DNA of 64,000 bases from positions 124,001-188,000 of the forward strand of contig CAWDOP010000014.1 of assembly GCA_963804005.1 (NCBI GenBank), written 5' to 3'. The notes beneath the pieces are model-generated. The model saw only the letters and a list, made by a program, of their open reading frames with translations. It made no database searches and was not told the DNA's origin. Position 1 is the stretch's first letter. The number at the start of each line of letters is the position of its first letter. The DNA is from JAGXRK01 sp963804005. Lineage in GTDB: Bacteria; Bacteroidota; Ignavibacteria; Ignavibacteriales; Ignavibacteriaceae. A program made the position numbers and the translations under genes. Positions 16,035-23,057 of the stretch are shown here, piece by piece.

Positions 16035-18020
16035 TCAATTTACGTTGATAGCATCGAAGCGACATGTCTCGAAGCACATTCCGCACTGAATGCATTTATC
16101 TTCAACTATGTAATGAGCCTGACTTTTTTCACCAACAATAGCACCGGTTGAGCAAACTTTAACACATAATCCGCAGCCTGAGCAAATATTGTTATCAATT
16201 GTAAATGTTAATAACTCTTTACAAACGCCGGCAGAACACTTTCTTTCATATAAGTGTTCTTCGTATTCGTCTTTGAAATATTTTAAACCAGATAAAACAG
16301 GATTCGGAGCAGATTGTCCAAGTCCGCAAAGTGATGTGTCTTTAATTACATCTGCCAATCTCTGCAAGTGAACAATACCTTTAAATCTTTGAAGCTGTGA
16401 AAGTTTGTTCCCGTTCCCTTTATAACTATGTGGAATTCGTTCAATTATTTCCAACATTCTTTTTGTTCCTTCACGGCAGGGAACACATTTACCACAACTC
16501 TCTTCCTGAATAAATGTTAAAAAGTATTTTGCTACATCAACCATACAGGTTTCTTCGTCCATTACAACAAAACCACCTGAACCCATCATTGCGCCGACCT
16601 CCTTAAGCGATTCATAATCAACAGGAGTGTCAATAATACTTTCGGGTAAACATCCACCGGAAGGACCACCAATCTGAACCGCTTTAAATTCTTTGCTATC
16701 TGGAATACCGCCACCTATTTTGAATACAACATCACGAAGAGAAATTCCCATTGGTATTTCAACAAGCCCGGTGTTCTTAATGTTTCCGCTGAGTGCAAAA
16801 ACTTTTGTGCCTTTACTTGTTTCAGTTCCAATAGAAGAATACTTTTGATATCCCATCATAATGATTGCTGTTACATTGGCAAAAGTTTCAACATTATTAA
16901 TAACAGTGGGTTTACCAAATAATCCTGATGTAGTAGGATAAGGCGGTCGTGGTTTAGGCATTCCGCGTTTTCCTTCTATCGAACCCATTAAAGCAGTTTC
17001 TTCACCACAAACAAATGCACCCGCACCTTTTTTAATTTTAATTTCAAAATCAAATTTTCTATTCAGTATATTTTTTCCTAGCAATCCATATTTTTTGCAA
17101 AGGTTAATTGAGTTTTGAAGTCTTTCGATTGCCAGCGGATATTCTGCACGACAATATATATAAGCGACCGAAGCACCGATTGCATAACCGCCTATCATTA
17201 TTCCTTCTATGACACGGAAAGGATCACTTTCAAGTAATGATCTGTCCATAAAAGCACCCGGATCACCTTCATCGGCATTACAGATGATATACTTCTGATC
17301 TGATTTTTCTGTCATAGCCATTTCCCACTTTCTTCCTGTTGGGAAACCGCCGCCCCCTCTTCCTCTTAATCCTGCATCGATAACTTCTTTGACAACATCT
17401 CCTGGTTTCATTAATCCTAACACTTTATCTAGAGCCTTGAAGCCATCATAAGAAAGATAAGTGTCTATTGAAGTCGGATTAATTATTCCACAATTAGCTA
17501 GCACAACTTTTAATTGATGCTCAAAGAATGGATTACTATTTATATGTTTAATACTTGAATCAGAAGTTCCATGAGAACCCAGCAATTTTTCTTTATAAAT
17601 TTTTTCTTCAACTATTGTAGTATGAATAAATTTTGAGACATCTTTAACTGTGAGTTCACAATAAGATATTCTGTCTTTACCAGGAAGTTTAACATCCACT
17701 ATCGGTTCAACAGCGCAGTAACCGATGCAACCTGTACTTTCAATAATTGCATCGATGTTCATTTTTTTTAGTTCAGCTTCAATCGCTTCTTTAACTTTAC
17801 CCGCACCGGAAGCAAGTCCACAAGTTCCCATTCCGATAATAATTATTGGAAATGTAAGTTCTTCATATCTTAAATGTCTTTTAAGTGCTTTAATATTGTC
17901 AATGCATTCCTGATCTTGGTGGCAAAGCGGGCCTTCTGAACAACATTGAATGAAATGTTCACACGATTTTTCAGGTGAGTGCCAGCATTTTTCACAGCAA
18001 AGACCCAATAAATTTTTCAT
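16035..18020 (-). CDS. hydB: HydB2 flavoprotein subunit of [FeFe] hydrogenase (long form)
   Basis: The 661-residue protein starts with an unusual cysteine-rich segment (Cys 8, 9, 12, 20, 26, 27, 33, 39, including CCEKCWHSPEKSC and PLCHQDQEC). A thioredoxin-like 2Fe-2S domain follows (GTCGLASG and STGCIGYC), then the NuoF core (GRGGGGFPTGRKW, CNADEGDPGAFMDR, GAFVCGEETALMGS, ESCGKCVPCREG) and a C-terminal double ferredoxin domain (CSGCGLCVKVC and CIQCGMCFETC). This is the architecture of HydB in electron-bifurcating trimeric hydrogenases, where NADH and ferredoxin are used together. Bifurcation here is inference. Its ATG overlaps the hydC2 stop by 4 bases (ATGA). Confidence 0.95.
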   Translation of the reverse strand: MKNLLGLCCEKCWHSPEKSCEHFIQCCSEGPLCHQDQECIDNIKALKRHLRYEELTFPIIIIGMGTCGLASGAGKVKEAIEAELKKMNIDAIIESTGCIGYCAVEPIVDVKLPGKDRISYCELTVKDVSKFIHTTIVEEKIYKEKLLGSHGTSDSSIKHINSNPFFEHQLKVVLANCGIINPTSIDTYLSYDGFKALDKVLGLMKPGDVVKEVIDAGLRGRGGGGFPTGRKWEMAMTEKSDQKYIICNADEGDPGAFMDRSLLESDPFRVIEGIMIGGYAIGASVAYIYCRAEYPLAIERLQNSINLCKKYGLLGKNILNRKFDFEIKIKKGAGAFVCGEETALMGSIEGKRGMPKPRPPYPTTSGLFGKPTVINNVETFANVTAIIMMGYQKYSSIGTETSKGTKVFALSGNIKNTGLVEIPMGISLRDVVFKIGGGIPDSKEFKAVQIGGPSGGCLPESIIDTPVDYESLKEVGAMMGSGGFVVMDEETCMVDVAKYFLTFIQEESCGKCVPCREGTKRMLEIIERIPHSYKGNGNKLSQLQRFKGIVHLQRLADVIKDTSLCGLGQSAPNPVLSGLKYFKDEYEEHLYERKCSAGVCKELLTFTIDNNICSGCGLCVKVCSTGAIVGEKSQAHYIVEDKCIQCGMCFETCRFDAINVN

Positions 18021-18496
18021 GACTTAACCTCTGTACTCGCTGTTACTTTAGGTGATCTATATTTCTTGAGAATTTTAGGAATATCTTTTACAGCTATTCT
18101 TCCGTGATAATCCTCATTAACAAGAATAACAGGTGCAATACTGCAAGCACCGATGCAGTTAACAACTTCCAAAGTAAATTTTTTATCTCGGGTTGTTTCA
18201 CCAGCCTTTACTTTGAATTCATTCTCAAGAGCGAAAAGAATGTTTGCCGAATTCTTTACATGGCAGGCAGTTCCTCTGCAGACACGAACTATATTCTCAC
18301 CTAAAGGAGTTAATCTAAACTGATTGTAAAATGTTGCCACTCCGTATACTCTGCTAAGCGGCATTTCAACATAGTCCGCAATATCTATTAAGGCATTTTC
18401 CGGGAGGTAACCGTATATTGTTTGGATTTCCTGTAATAATGGTATCAAACTGCTTTTATCATTTTTTTGATGGTTTTCAAATATTTTCTTGTGCAT
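18017..18496 (-). CDS. hydC: HydC2, 2Fe-2S subunit of [FeFe] hydrogenase (NuoE family)
   Basis: The 159-residue protein has the helical N-terminal half and the thioredoxin-like 2Fe-2S half of NuoE/HydC proteins, with ligands in CRGTAC and CIGAC. It transfers electrons within the HydABC complex. It is the first gene of the hydrogenase-2 unit: its stop overlaps the hydB2 start by 4 bases, and GAGG lies five bases before its ATG. The upstream region carries the motif and palindrome also found before the hydrogenase-1 unit. It is similar in length and layout to HydC1 but clearly diverged in sequence, so the two hydrogenase sets are not a recent duplication. Confidence 0.94.
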   Translation of the reverse strand: MHKKIFENHQKNDKSSLIPLLQEIQTIYGYLPENALIDIADYVEMPLSRVYGVATFYNQFRLTPLGENIVRVCRGTACHVKNSANILFALENEFKVKAGETTRDKKFTLEVVNCIGACSIAPVILVNEDYHGRIAVKDIPKILKKYRSPKVTASTEVKS

Positions 18497-18516
18497 TTGT
18501 CCTCAATAAGTAAAAT

Positions 18517-18547
18517 TGTCACAATGACATTCACATATAAAATGCCA
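18517..18547 (-). promoter_or_regulatory. Shared hydrogenase upstream motif plus palindrome (unit 2)
   Basis: On the minus strand TGGCATTTTATATGT (18547-18533) is followed after three bases by the palindrome TGTCA-TTG-TGACA (18529-18517), and the hydC2 ATG follows about 20 bases later. The layout and 13 of 15 motif bases match the site at 9409-9441, although the palindrome sequences differ. Confidence 0.5.
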
Positions 18548-18712
18548 GAGTTATTAAAAGGAAAACGGTTTTTAAGTGATGGATTTCAAATAACATTAAA
18601 CGATTGGCAAATAATAATTCTTGTATTTGAGAAGCAGTTTATTGAAAAATGGAACAAGCGTGTGATGCAAGACAAAGATAATGCTTTGTTATAGAAAGAA
18701 TGAATTAATTGA

Positions 18713-19930
18713 TTAACTAATTTTCATTTTTCCCCATTCAACTAAGGCTTCAGTAAAAAGCGTCAGTGTCCTTGGAAGTGCATTATTCACATACGAAGAA
18801 AGTATACCGTTGTTTACAACTGGAACATTAATTAGCATCGCTTCATTTAACCGAGTTTGCATTGCACGTTTTGTTAGTTTACATCCATCGCAATGAACAA
18901 CAAATTTATATTCAAACAGATTTTCCGGAAGATTTTCACTTTGTACCAAATCAAAGTTCAATTCTTTTTGCGAATGATTGCAAAGCCAGTTCTTAATTTT
19001 TGTTTTTCCATTATTTGGATGATTGGAGCACGCCTCGGCGAATAATACTCTATCATTTTTCTTAAGTTTATTAACCGTCTTTAACCCTCTTATAAAAAAA
19101 GGAAGATCTGATTTCTGAAAAGCAATCAGAATTGAGAATGTTGTGACTTTAACTTTTTCAGATACGAGTGAAACAATACTATTCACTAAATGACTTTCCG
19201 TTATTATCAGATCAGGGGACGATTTTAGATTATCCAAAGTTTCCTGAAGTTCAATATCCTTACAAACAACTACTTTCGTACCTTTATTAAAACCTTCTCT
19301 TATTATTTGAATGTGAGATGAAAGTAATTTATTCTGTTCTTCAGAAAAGTCGGACGGAAAGACCAGTATTACAATTTCATTGGACCTGACTACGTTTTTT
19401 AATGATAGAGTTTCGTCTTTCTGAGGAAGCATTCTTATCATTTTGCGTTTGAGTTCTTCGAAACCAACATTTTCTTTACACGAGACTTCAAAATGAATAA
19501 TACGCAATTCTTTTAATTCATCAAGTAGTTCCGCATTTATACCAAGCTCAATTTTATTAACTACAATTAAATAGCCAACCTCTATTTTATCAAGGTAAGC
19601 TATTAGTTCTCTTTCTTTACTGGAAAGTTGAACGCGTGCATCAACAAGTAGTAATACAAAATCTGCTGAAGAAATTGTTTTAATGGTTTGAGTAATTCTT
19701 CTGCTGCCAAGTTCACCGTCATCGTCAATGCCGGCAGTATCTACAATTAGAACAGGTCCGTAAGGCAGAAGCCCGAGGGGGTTCTCAATTGGATTAGTAG
19801 TTGTTCCGGCAATTTCACTTACTGCAGTTACTTCTTGACCAATTAATTTGTTCACAAATCGTGATTTTCCCACATTTCTTCTTCCCACAATAGCAATCTG
19901 CGGACGATATGATGAAGGTGATGGGTTCAA
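18713..19930 (-). CDS. hydF: [FeFe] hydrogenase maturation GTPase HydF
   Basis: The 405-residue protein has an N-terminal Era/TrmE-like GTPase domain (P-loop GRRNVGKS at about 16-23, switch TTTN, DTAGIDD, NKIE) and a C-terminal cluster-binding part with CSNH and HCDGC, the ligand pattern of HydF. By family it is the scaffold on which HydE and HydG build the 2Fe subcluster before transfer to HydA. The start is TTG at 19930 with AGGAGAGA just upstream. The partners hydE and hydG are not in the window. It is upstream of the hydrogenase-2 unit on the same strand, separated by 216 bp that contain the hydC2 promoter region. Confidence 0.96.
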   Translation of the reverse strand: MNPSPSSYRPQIAIVGRRNVGKSRFVNKLIGQEVTAVSEIAGTTTNPIENPLGLLPYGPVLIVDTAGIDDDGELGSRRITQTIKTISSADFVLLLVDARVQLSSKERELIAYLDKIEVGYLIVVNKIELGINAELLDELKELRIIHFEVSCKENVGFEELKRKMIRMLPQKDETLSLKNVVRSNEIVILVFPSDFSEEQNKLLSSHIQIIREGFNKGTKVVVCKDIELQETLDNLKSSPDLIITESHLVNSIVSLVSEKVKVTTFSILIAFQKSDLPFFIRGLKTVNKLKKNDRVLFAEACSNHPNNGKTKIKNWLCNHSQKELNFDLVQSENLPENLFEYKFVVHCDGCKLTKRAMQTRLNEAMLINVPVVNNGILSSYVNNALPRTLTLFTEALVEWGKMKIS

Positions 19931-20011
19931 TTCTCTCCTGATTAACTCAATTTGTTTGAAGGAATCCGAGTAATCAAATTCCTTCTTAACCAGAAATTAG
20001 CCCAAAAAGTG

Positions 20012-20041
20012 TTCCATCTAATAAAAATTTATCAGATGGAA
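20012..20041. repeat. Long inverted repeat upstream of hydF
   Basis: TTCCATCT (20012-20019) pairs with AGATGGAA (20034-20041), and the inner bases extend the stem as ATAAA/TTTAT after one mismatch. It sits about 80-110 bases upstream of the hydF start. It may be an operator or a transcript hairpin. There is no strong T-run after it on either strand. Confidence 0.5.
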
Positions 20042-20351
20042 AAAACAATTGATTTAACACGATAAAATTATTTCACAATTGTTCAGTAATTCTAATTACA
20101 AAAAATGGTTTCTCTGTTTTAGGAATCCGAGAATGTTAAAAAAATTAATAAATGAGTATGAACTTGATTTATAAAGAACCTTTCGTTGTAAAATGACTTT
20201 CACCATAAGTTTCGGATTTATACGAATAGGTTTATAAATGTGCCCGCAGAAATTCACTTTAAATTAAGAAATTGTTATAACTCAGACTTTCTTAGTGATA
20301 TTCTTGACAACAATGTGGCTAAAATTGTAATATTAACACTTAGATTAGAAA

Positions 20352-20390
20352 GATTCGACCAAAATACTATAACGGTCGGATATTTTTCTT
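20352..20390 (+). terminator. Terminator-like hairpin in the rlpA upstream region
   Basis: ATTCGACC pairs with GGTCGGAT (one G-U) across a loop of 13 bases, followed by ATTTTTCTTTT on the plus strand. It could end an unseen upstream transcript or attenuate rlpA transcription. Confidence 0.45.
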
Positions 20391-20402
20391 TTGCTATTAC
20401 AC

Positions 20403-20463
20403 AGGTTTGCACCCTTCAAAAGGTTGATGCACCTTATGTATCACGTTAAATTTGAACGTTCAA
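20403..20463 (+). promoter_or_regulatory. Folded leader segment and palindrome before rlpA
   Basis: Complementary blocks AGGT/ACCT, TGCA/TGCA and CCTT/AAGG can form one interrupted hairpin (20403-20434). Twenty bases later is the perfect 12-bp palindrome TTGAACGTTCAA (20452-20463), 28 bases before the rlpA start. It is either a repressor site or part of a structured leader. I cannot match it to a known riboswitch. Confidence 0.35.
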
Positions 20464-20491
20464 TTTTGTTCACAAACTAAGAGGTATCTTT

Positions 20492-20986
20492 TTGAGATCA
20501 TTCGTAAAGTTATTTTTATTTTTAATGATGATTGCTCTTGTTGGTTTTACCATAGTATCTAATGAAGATGATGAAATAAGTGCATCCGAGGCAAATGATG
20601 ATTTGATCTCCGAGACTATCGAGTTAAATCCTGTTAATTTTTCGGTGGTAACTTTAACTGAATTAGGGACTATGAAATCATCCTGGTACGGACCAGGTTT
20701 TCACGGAAAAAAGACAGCAAACGGTGAAATTTATGACCAAATGTCATTAACCGCCGCTCATAAAAGCTTAAAATTTGGAACTCTTCTTAAAGTAACCAAT
20801 CCAAGAAACAGTAAATCTGTTGTGGTTAGAATCAATGATCGAGGTCCATATATCGAAGGTCGTGACCTTGACCTTTCCAAAGCTGCTGCTATGGAATTAG
20901 GACTCATGAGAAGAGGTGTGGCAAAGATGAAGATTGAGAAAATTCGTGTGAACGATATAAGCTCACCAATAATTGCCATAAATTAA
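20492..20986 (+). CDS. rlpA: RlpA-like double-psi beta-barrel protein
   Basis: The 164-residue protein starts at TTG (20492) with GAGG upstream. A signal anchor covers residues 1-22 (LFLFLMMIALVGFTIV), followed by a variable acidic linker and a double-psi beta-barrel domain of about 90 residues with the RlpA core: SSWYGPGFHGKKTANGE, MTAAH-like MSLTAAHKSLKFGT, and VRINDRGPYIEGRDLDLS. By family it acts on peptidoglycan in the envelope, as a septal lytic transglycosylase in some species. No SPOR domain is attached, so it is a short form. A good terminator follows. Confidence 0.88.
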   Translation: MRSFVKLFLFLMMIALVGFTIVSNEDDEISASEANDDLISETIELNPVNFSVVTLTELGTMKSSWYGPGFHGKKTANGEIYDQMSLTAAHKSLKFGTLLKVTNPRNSKSVVVRINDRGPYIEGRDLDLSKAAAMELGLMRRGVAKMKIEKIRVNDISSPIIAIN

Positions 20987-21011
20987 CTAAATCCTTTCAT
21001 TTCTATAATTT

Positions 21012-21036
21012 AACCGCATCACAAATGCGGTTTTTT
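21012..21036 (+). terminator. Intrinsic terminator after rlpA
   Basis: AACCGCAT, loop CACAA, ATGCGGTT, then a run of six T. This is an 8-bp perfect stem. Confidence 0.85.
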
Positions 21037-21115
21037 CATTTTAAAGGCACTACTTTTGATTAAATGTAGATTAAAATATGTCTTATAAACAAATTCTTAC
21101 AATAATGGAGATATA

Positions 21116-21844
21116 ATGCGAATCAAAATCACTCTTTCTGCTTTATTAGTGGTATTATTTACCTCTGTTACTTTTTCACAAATCTCATTTAAAGTAGGTG
21201 CAGGTGCCGGTTATGTTATACCTGCCGGTGACTATGGTGGAAGTATTCAGGATTTTTACTTGGGAACAAAATATGGTCTCAGCAGCGGCTATAATTTCCA
21301 CCTAAAAGCAAAAGCATCTTTGTTTACTTTTGCAGTAAAAGGTGAAATCGACTACTCGTCTTTCAGCAATAAAGAAGAGTGGGAGCCAGATAAAGAAGAG
21401 GAGGTTATTCAAAAAATTCTTTCGTTCAGGTTAGGACCAGAATTCAGGTTTGATATACCGCTAATGCCAATTACTCCTTATGTTGATGCTTATATGTCTT
21501 TGAACACCATTTCCGGATCGTTTCAGTTTAAAAGTCGACCTGATGGATTACCAAGTGATAAAATTGATATAGAATCTGCGTCAAGAATAGGGCTTGGATT
21601 TGGAGGTGGAGCAGAAATCACAATAGGTCCAATGATGTTCTTAGATTTAGGAATTCATTACAACCTGGTTAATCTTTTAGGAAAAGAATATAAGACTTTT
21701 GATAATGCGACTCGCATAGATGCATATAAATACCTTAATGATGATAAAGATCCTCTTTTCGGTGTTGGAGATGAAAATATTGTATCGGATTCAAGATCGA
21801 TCAGTAATCTGCAGTTTACAGCTACTATACTAATCGGATTTTAA
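21116..21844 (+). CDS. Predicted outer-membrane beta-barrel protein (OmpA/porin-like)
   Basis: The 242-residue protein has a signal peptide (MRIKITLSALLVVLFTSVTFSQ) and then glycine- and aromatic-rich strands alternating with charged turns (KVGAGAGYVIPAGDYGG, IGLGFGGGAEITIGP, FLDLGIHYNLV), ending in Phe (ATILIGF). This is the pattern of an eight-strand-type outer-membrane barrel. GGAG lies eight bases before the ATG. It stands alone between two terminators, so it is probably monocistronic. The ligand or role is unknown. Confidence 0.75.
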   Translation: MRIKITLSALLVVLFTSVTFSQISFKVGAGAGYVIPAGDYGGSIQDFYLGTKYGLSSGYNFHLKAKASLFTFAVKGEIDYSSFSNKEEWEPDKEEEVIQKILSFRLGPEFRFDIPLMPITPYVDAYMSLNTISGSFQFKSRPDGLPSDKIDIESASRIGLGFGGGAEITIGPMMFLDLGIHYNLVNLLGKEYKTFDNATRIDAYKYLNDDKDPLFGVGDENIVSDSRSISNLQFTATILIGF

Positions 21845-21884
21845 TTCGTGAATCGTTCTAAAAAAGTTTGACTGTCATTTAAAG

Positions 21885-21916
21885 AACCTCTCCATTGAAG
21901 TGGAGGGGTTTTTTAT
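21885..21916 (+). terminator. Intrinsic terminator after the barrel gene
   Basis: CCTCTCCA, loop TTGAAG, TGGAGGGG (one G-U pair), then six T. Confidence 0.85.
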
Positions 21917-22035
21917 TTCACCTTATCTCTATCCATTATTAAAAACAATTCTTTATTTTTGAATAGCGTTTGAATTAAAGTAGCTGCAGACTTTATGTCT
22001 GCGTTCAAGTTTTATCATCAAATTCAATATTTATT

Positions 22036-22587
22036 ATGAAATTAAATCTCGGTTGCGGAAAGAATATAAAAGAAGGCTACATAAATCTTGATATTGTGGA
22101 TTACGGCAGAAACCAGATTCATGATATAAACAAATTCCCCTACCCTTTTACGGATAATCATTTCGATGAAATACTTGCTTCTCATATTCTTGAGCATGTC
22201 GATAACTTTAACAAAACTATTACTGAGCTATATCGTATTCTAAAACCAAACGGAATCCTTATTGTATATGCTCCATTCTTTCTGAATACAAAATATTTTG
22301 GTGATCCAGACCATAAAATTCCTTTCTCAATCCGAACCTTTGATAATTATGAATACATCGGTAACCGAAAGCTTAAGTTTTATGAAAAATGGAAATTGAA
22401 TCACCGCACTAACTACGAAACCAGCGCACAGTTTGAAGTTCTTGAGAAGAAATTTATCACTTCCCACTTTACTGCACTAAAATGGATGAATTTTATTGTA
22501 AACTTGGAACCGGTTATTTATGAAAGATTCTTTGCGGGACTATTTTCACCGGAAGAGGTTTATTTTAGGTTGAGGGCAGTGAAATGA
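22036..22587 (+). CDS. SAM-dependent methyltransferase (type 11 family)
   Basis: The 183-residue protein has the class I methyltransferase fold signatures: motif I LNLGCGKN at the N-terminus, an acidic strand end NLDIVDY, and motif II/III region FDEILASHILEHV with YRILKPNGILIVYAP. In this family the substrate is often a small molecule, lipid or sugar of the envelope, and nothing here narrows it. It begins almost at the SAM motif, which is short but usual for this group. It has no operon partner: the next gene starts 123 bases later. Confidence 0.85.
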   Translation: MKLNLGCGKNIKEGYINLDIVDYGRNQIHDINKFPYPFTDNHFDEILASHILEHVDNFNKTITELYRILKPNGILIVYAPFFLNTKYFGDPDHKIPFSIRTFDNYEYIGNRKLKFYEKWKLNHRTNYETSAQFEVLEKKFITSHFTALKWMNFIVNLEPVIYERFFAGLFSPEEVYFRLRAVK

Positions 22588-22710
22588 ACTTAAACCGTAT
22601 TTTAAAATTACACTTCTAAAATAATTTACTAACCTGATTTGTATTGAATAGTTAAGAAAAAATTAACTAAATTTCGCCGCAAATTTCATTCAATAAAACC
22701 TTATAAAAAT

Positions 22711-23052
22711 ATGAAAAAGTATCAAAAATTTATATTGCCAACCTTATTCGTTGTTCTAATTGCTCTGATTTATTCAGTCTACTTTTCAAAATCGAATGTG
22801 CTAGGTTCATTTAGTGATTTTGATGTGAACAACAATGCAGTAAAAGAAATAGTAGTTCAAGTGCTGCCGAATCAAAGCATCAACCAACAGAATGGCCGTT
22901 TCTCTTTTATTGTTGCTGATAGAAATGGAAAAACACTTCAGGCTTTTGGTTCTGCAAGTTTACCGCAAGGAATTAGTGAAGCAAAGACAGTTGTCTTAAA
23001 AGGACATGTAAATCAAAGCGGTTTTTGCACACACGAAGTTTTGTTTGATTAA
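22711..23052 (+). CDS. Membrane-anchored small protein with a CcmE-like OB-fold pattern
   Basis: The 113-residue protein has one N-terminal membrane anchor (FILPTLFVVLIALIYSVYF) and a periplasmic part with the strand order seen in the cytochrome c haem chaperone CcmE: a VQVLPN-like first strand, FSFIVADRNGKTLQAFG, then LPQGISEAKTVVLKGHV and FCTHEVLFD. The usual haem-binding His-containing segment and C-terminal tail of CcmE are absent and the protein is short. I therefore offer CcmE-like as a structural suggestion only. It ends 5 bases before uvrB, so the two are likely co-transcribed. Confidence 0.55.
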   Translation: MKKYQKFILPTLFVVLIALIYSVYFSKSNVLGSFSDFDVNNNAVKEIVVQVLPNQSINQQNGRFSFIVADRNGKTLQAFGSASLPQGISEAKTVVLKGHVNQSGFCTHEVLFD

Positions 23053-23057
23053 TTTTA

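Larger units (their letters stand above)
19931..20491. other. Divergent intergenic region between hydF and rlpA, 561 bp
   Basis: This long gap should hold the promoters of hydF (leftward) and rlpA (rightward). It contains the 11-mer AGGAATCCGAG twice (19960-19970 and 20121-20131), a long inverted repeat at 20012-20041, a terminator-like hairpin at 20352-20390, a folded leader segment at 20403-20434 and a 12-bp palindrome at 20452-20463. A 69-codon open frame at 20240-20449 runs through the terminator-like hairpin, has no good ribosome site and resembles nothing I know, so I do not call it a gene. Confidence 0.5.

Noticed and set aside
18497..18712. Open frame on the plus strand between hydC2 and hydF
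   Set aside because: It begins inside hydC2 on the other strand, has no family features and covers the hydC2 promoter region.
20240..20449. 69-codon plus-strand frame before rlpA
   Set aside because: It has no good ribosome site or family resemblance, and a terminator-like hairpin lies inside it.
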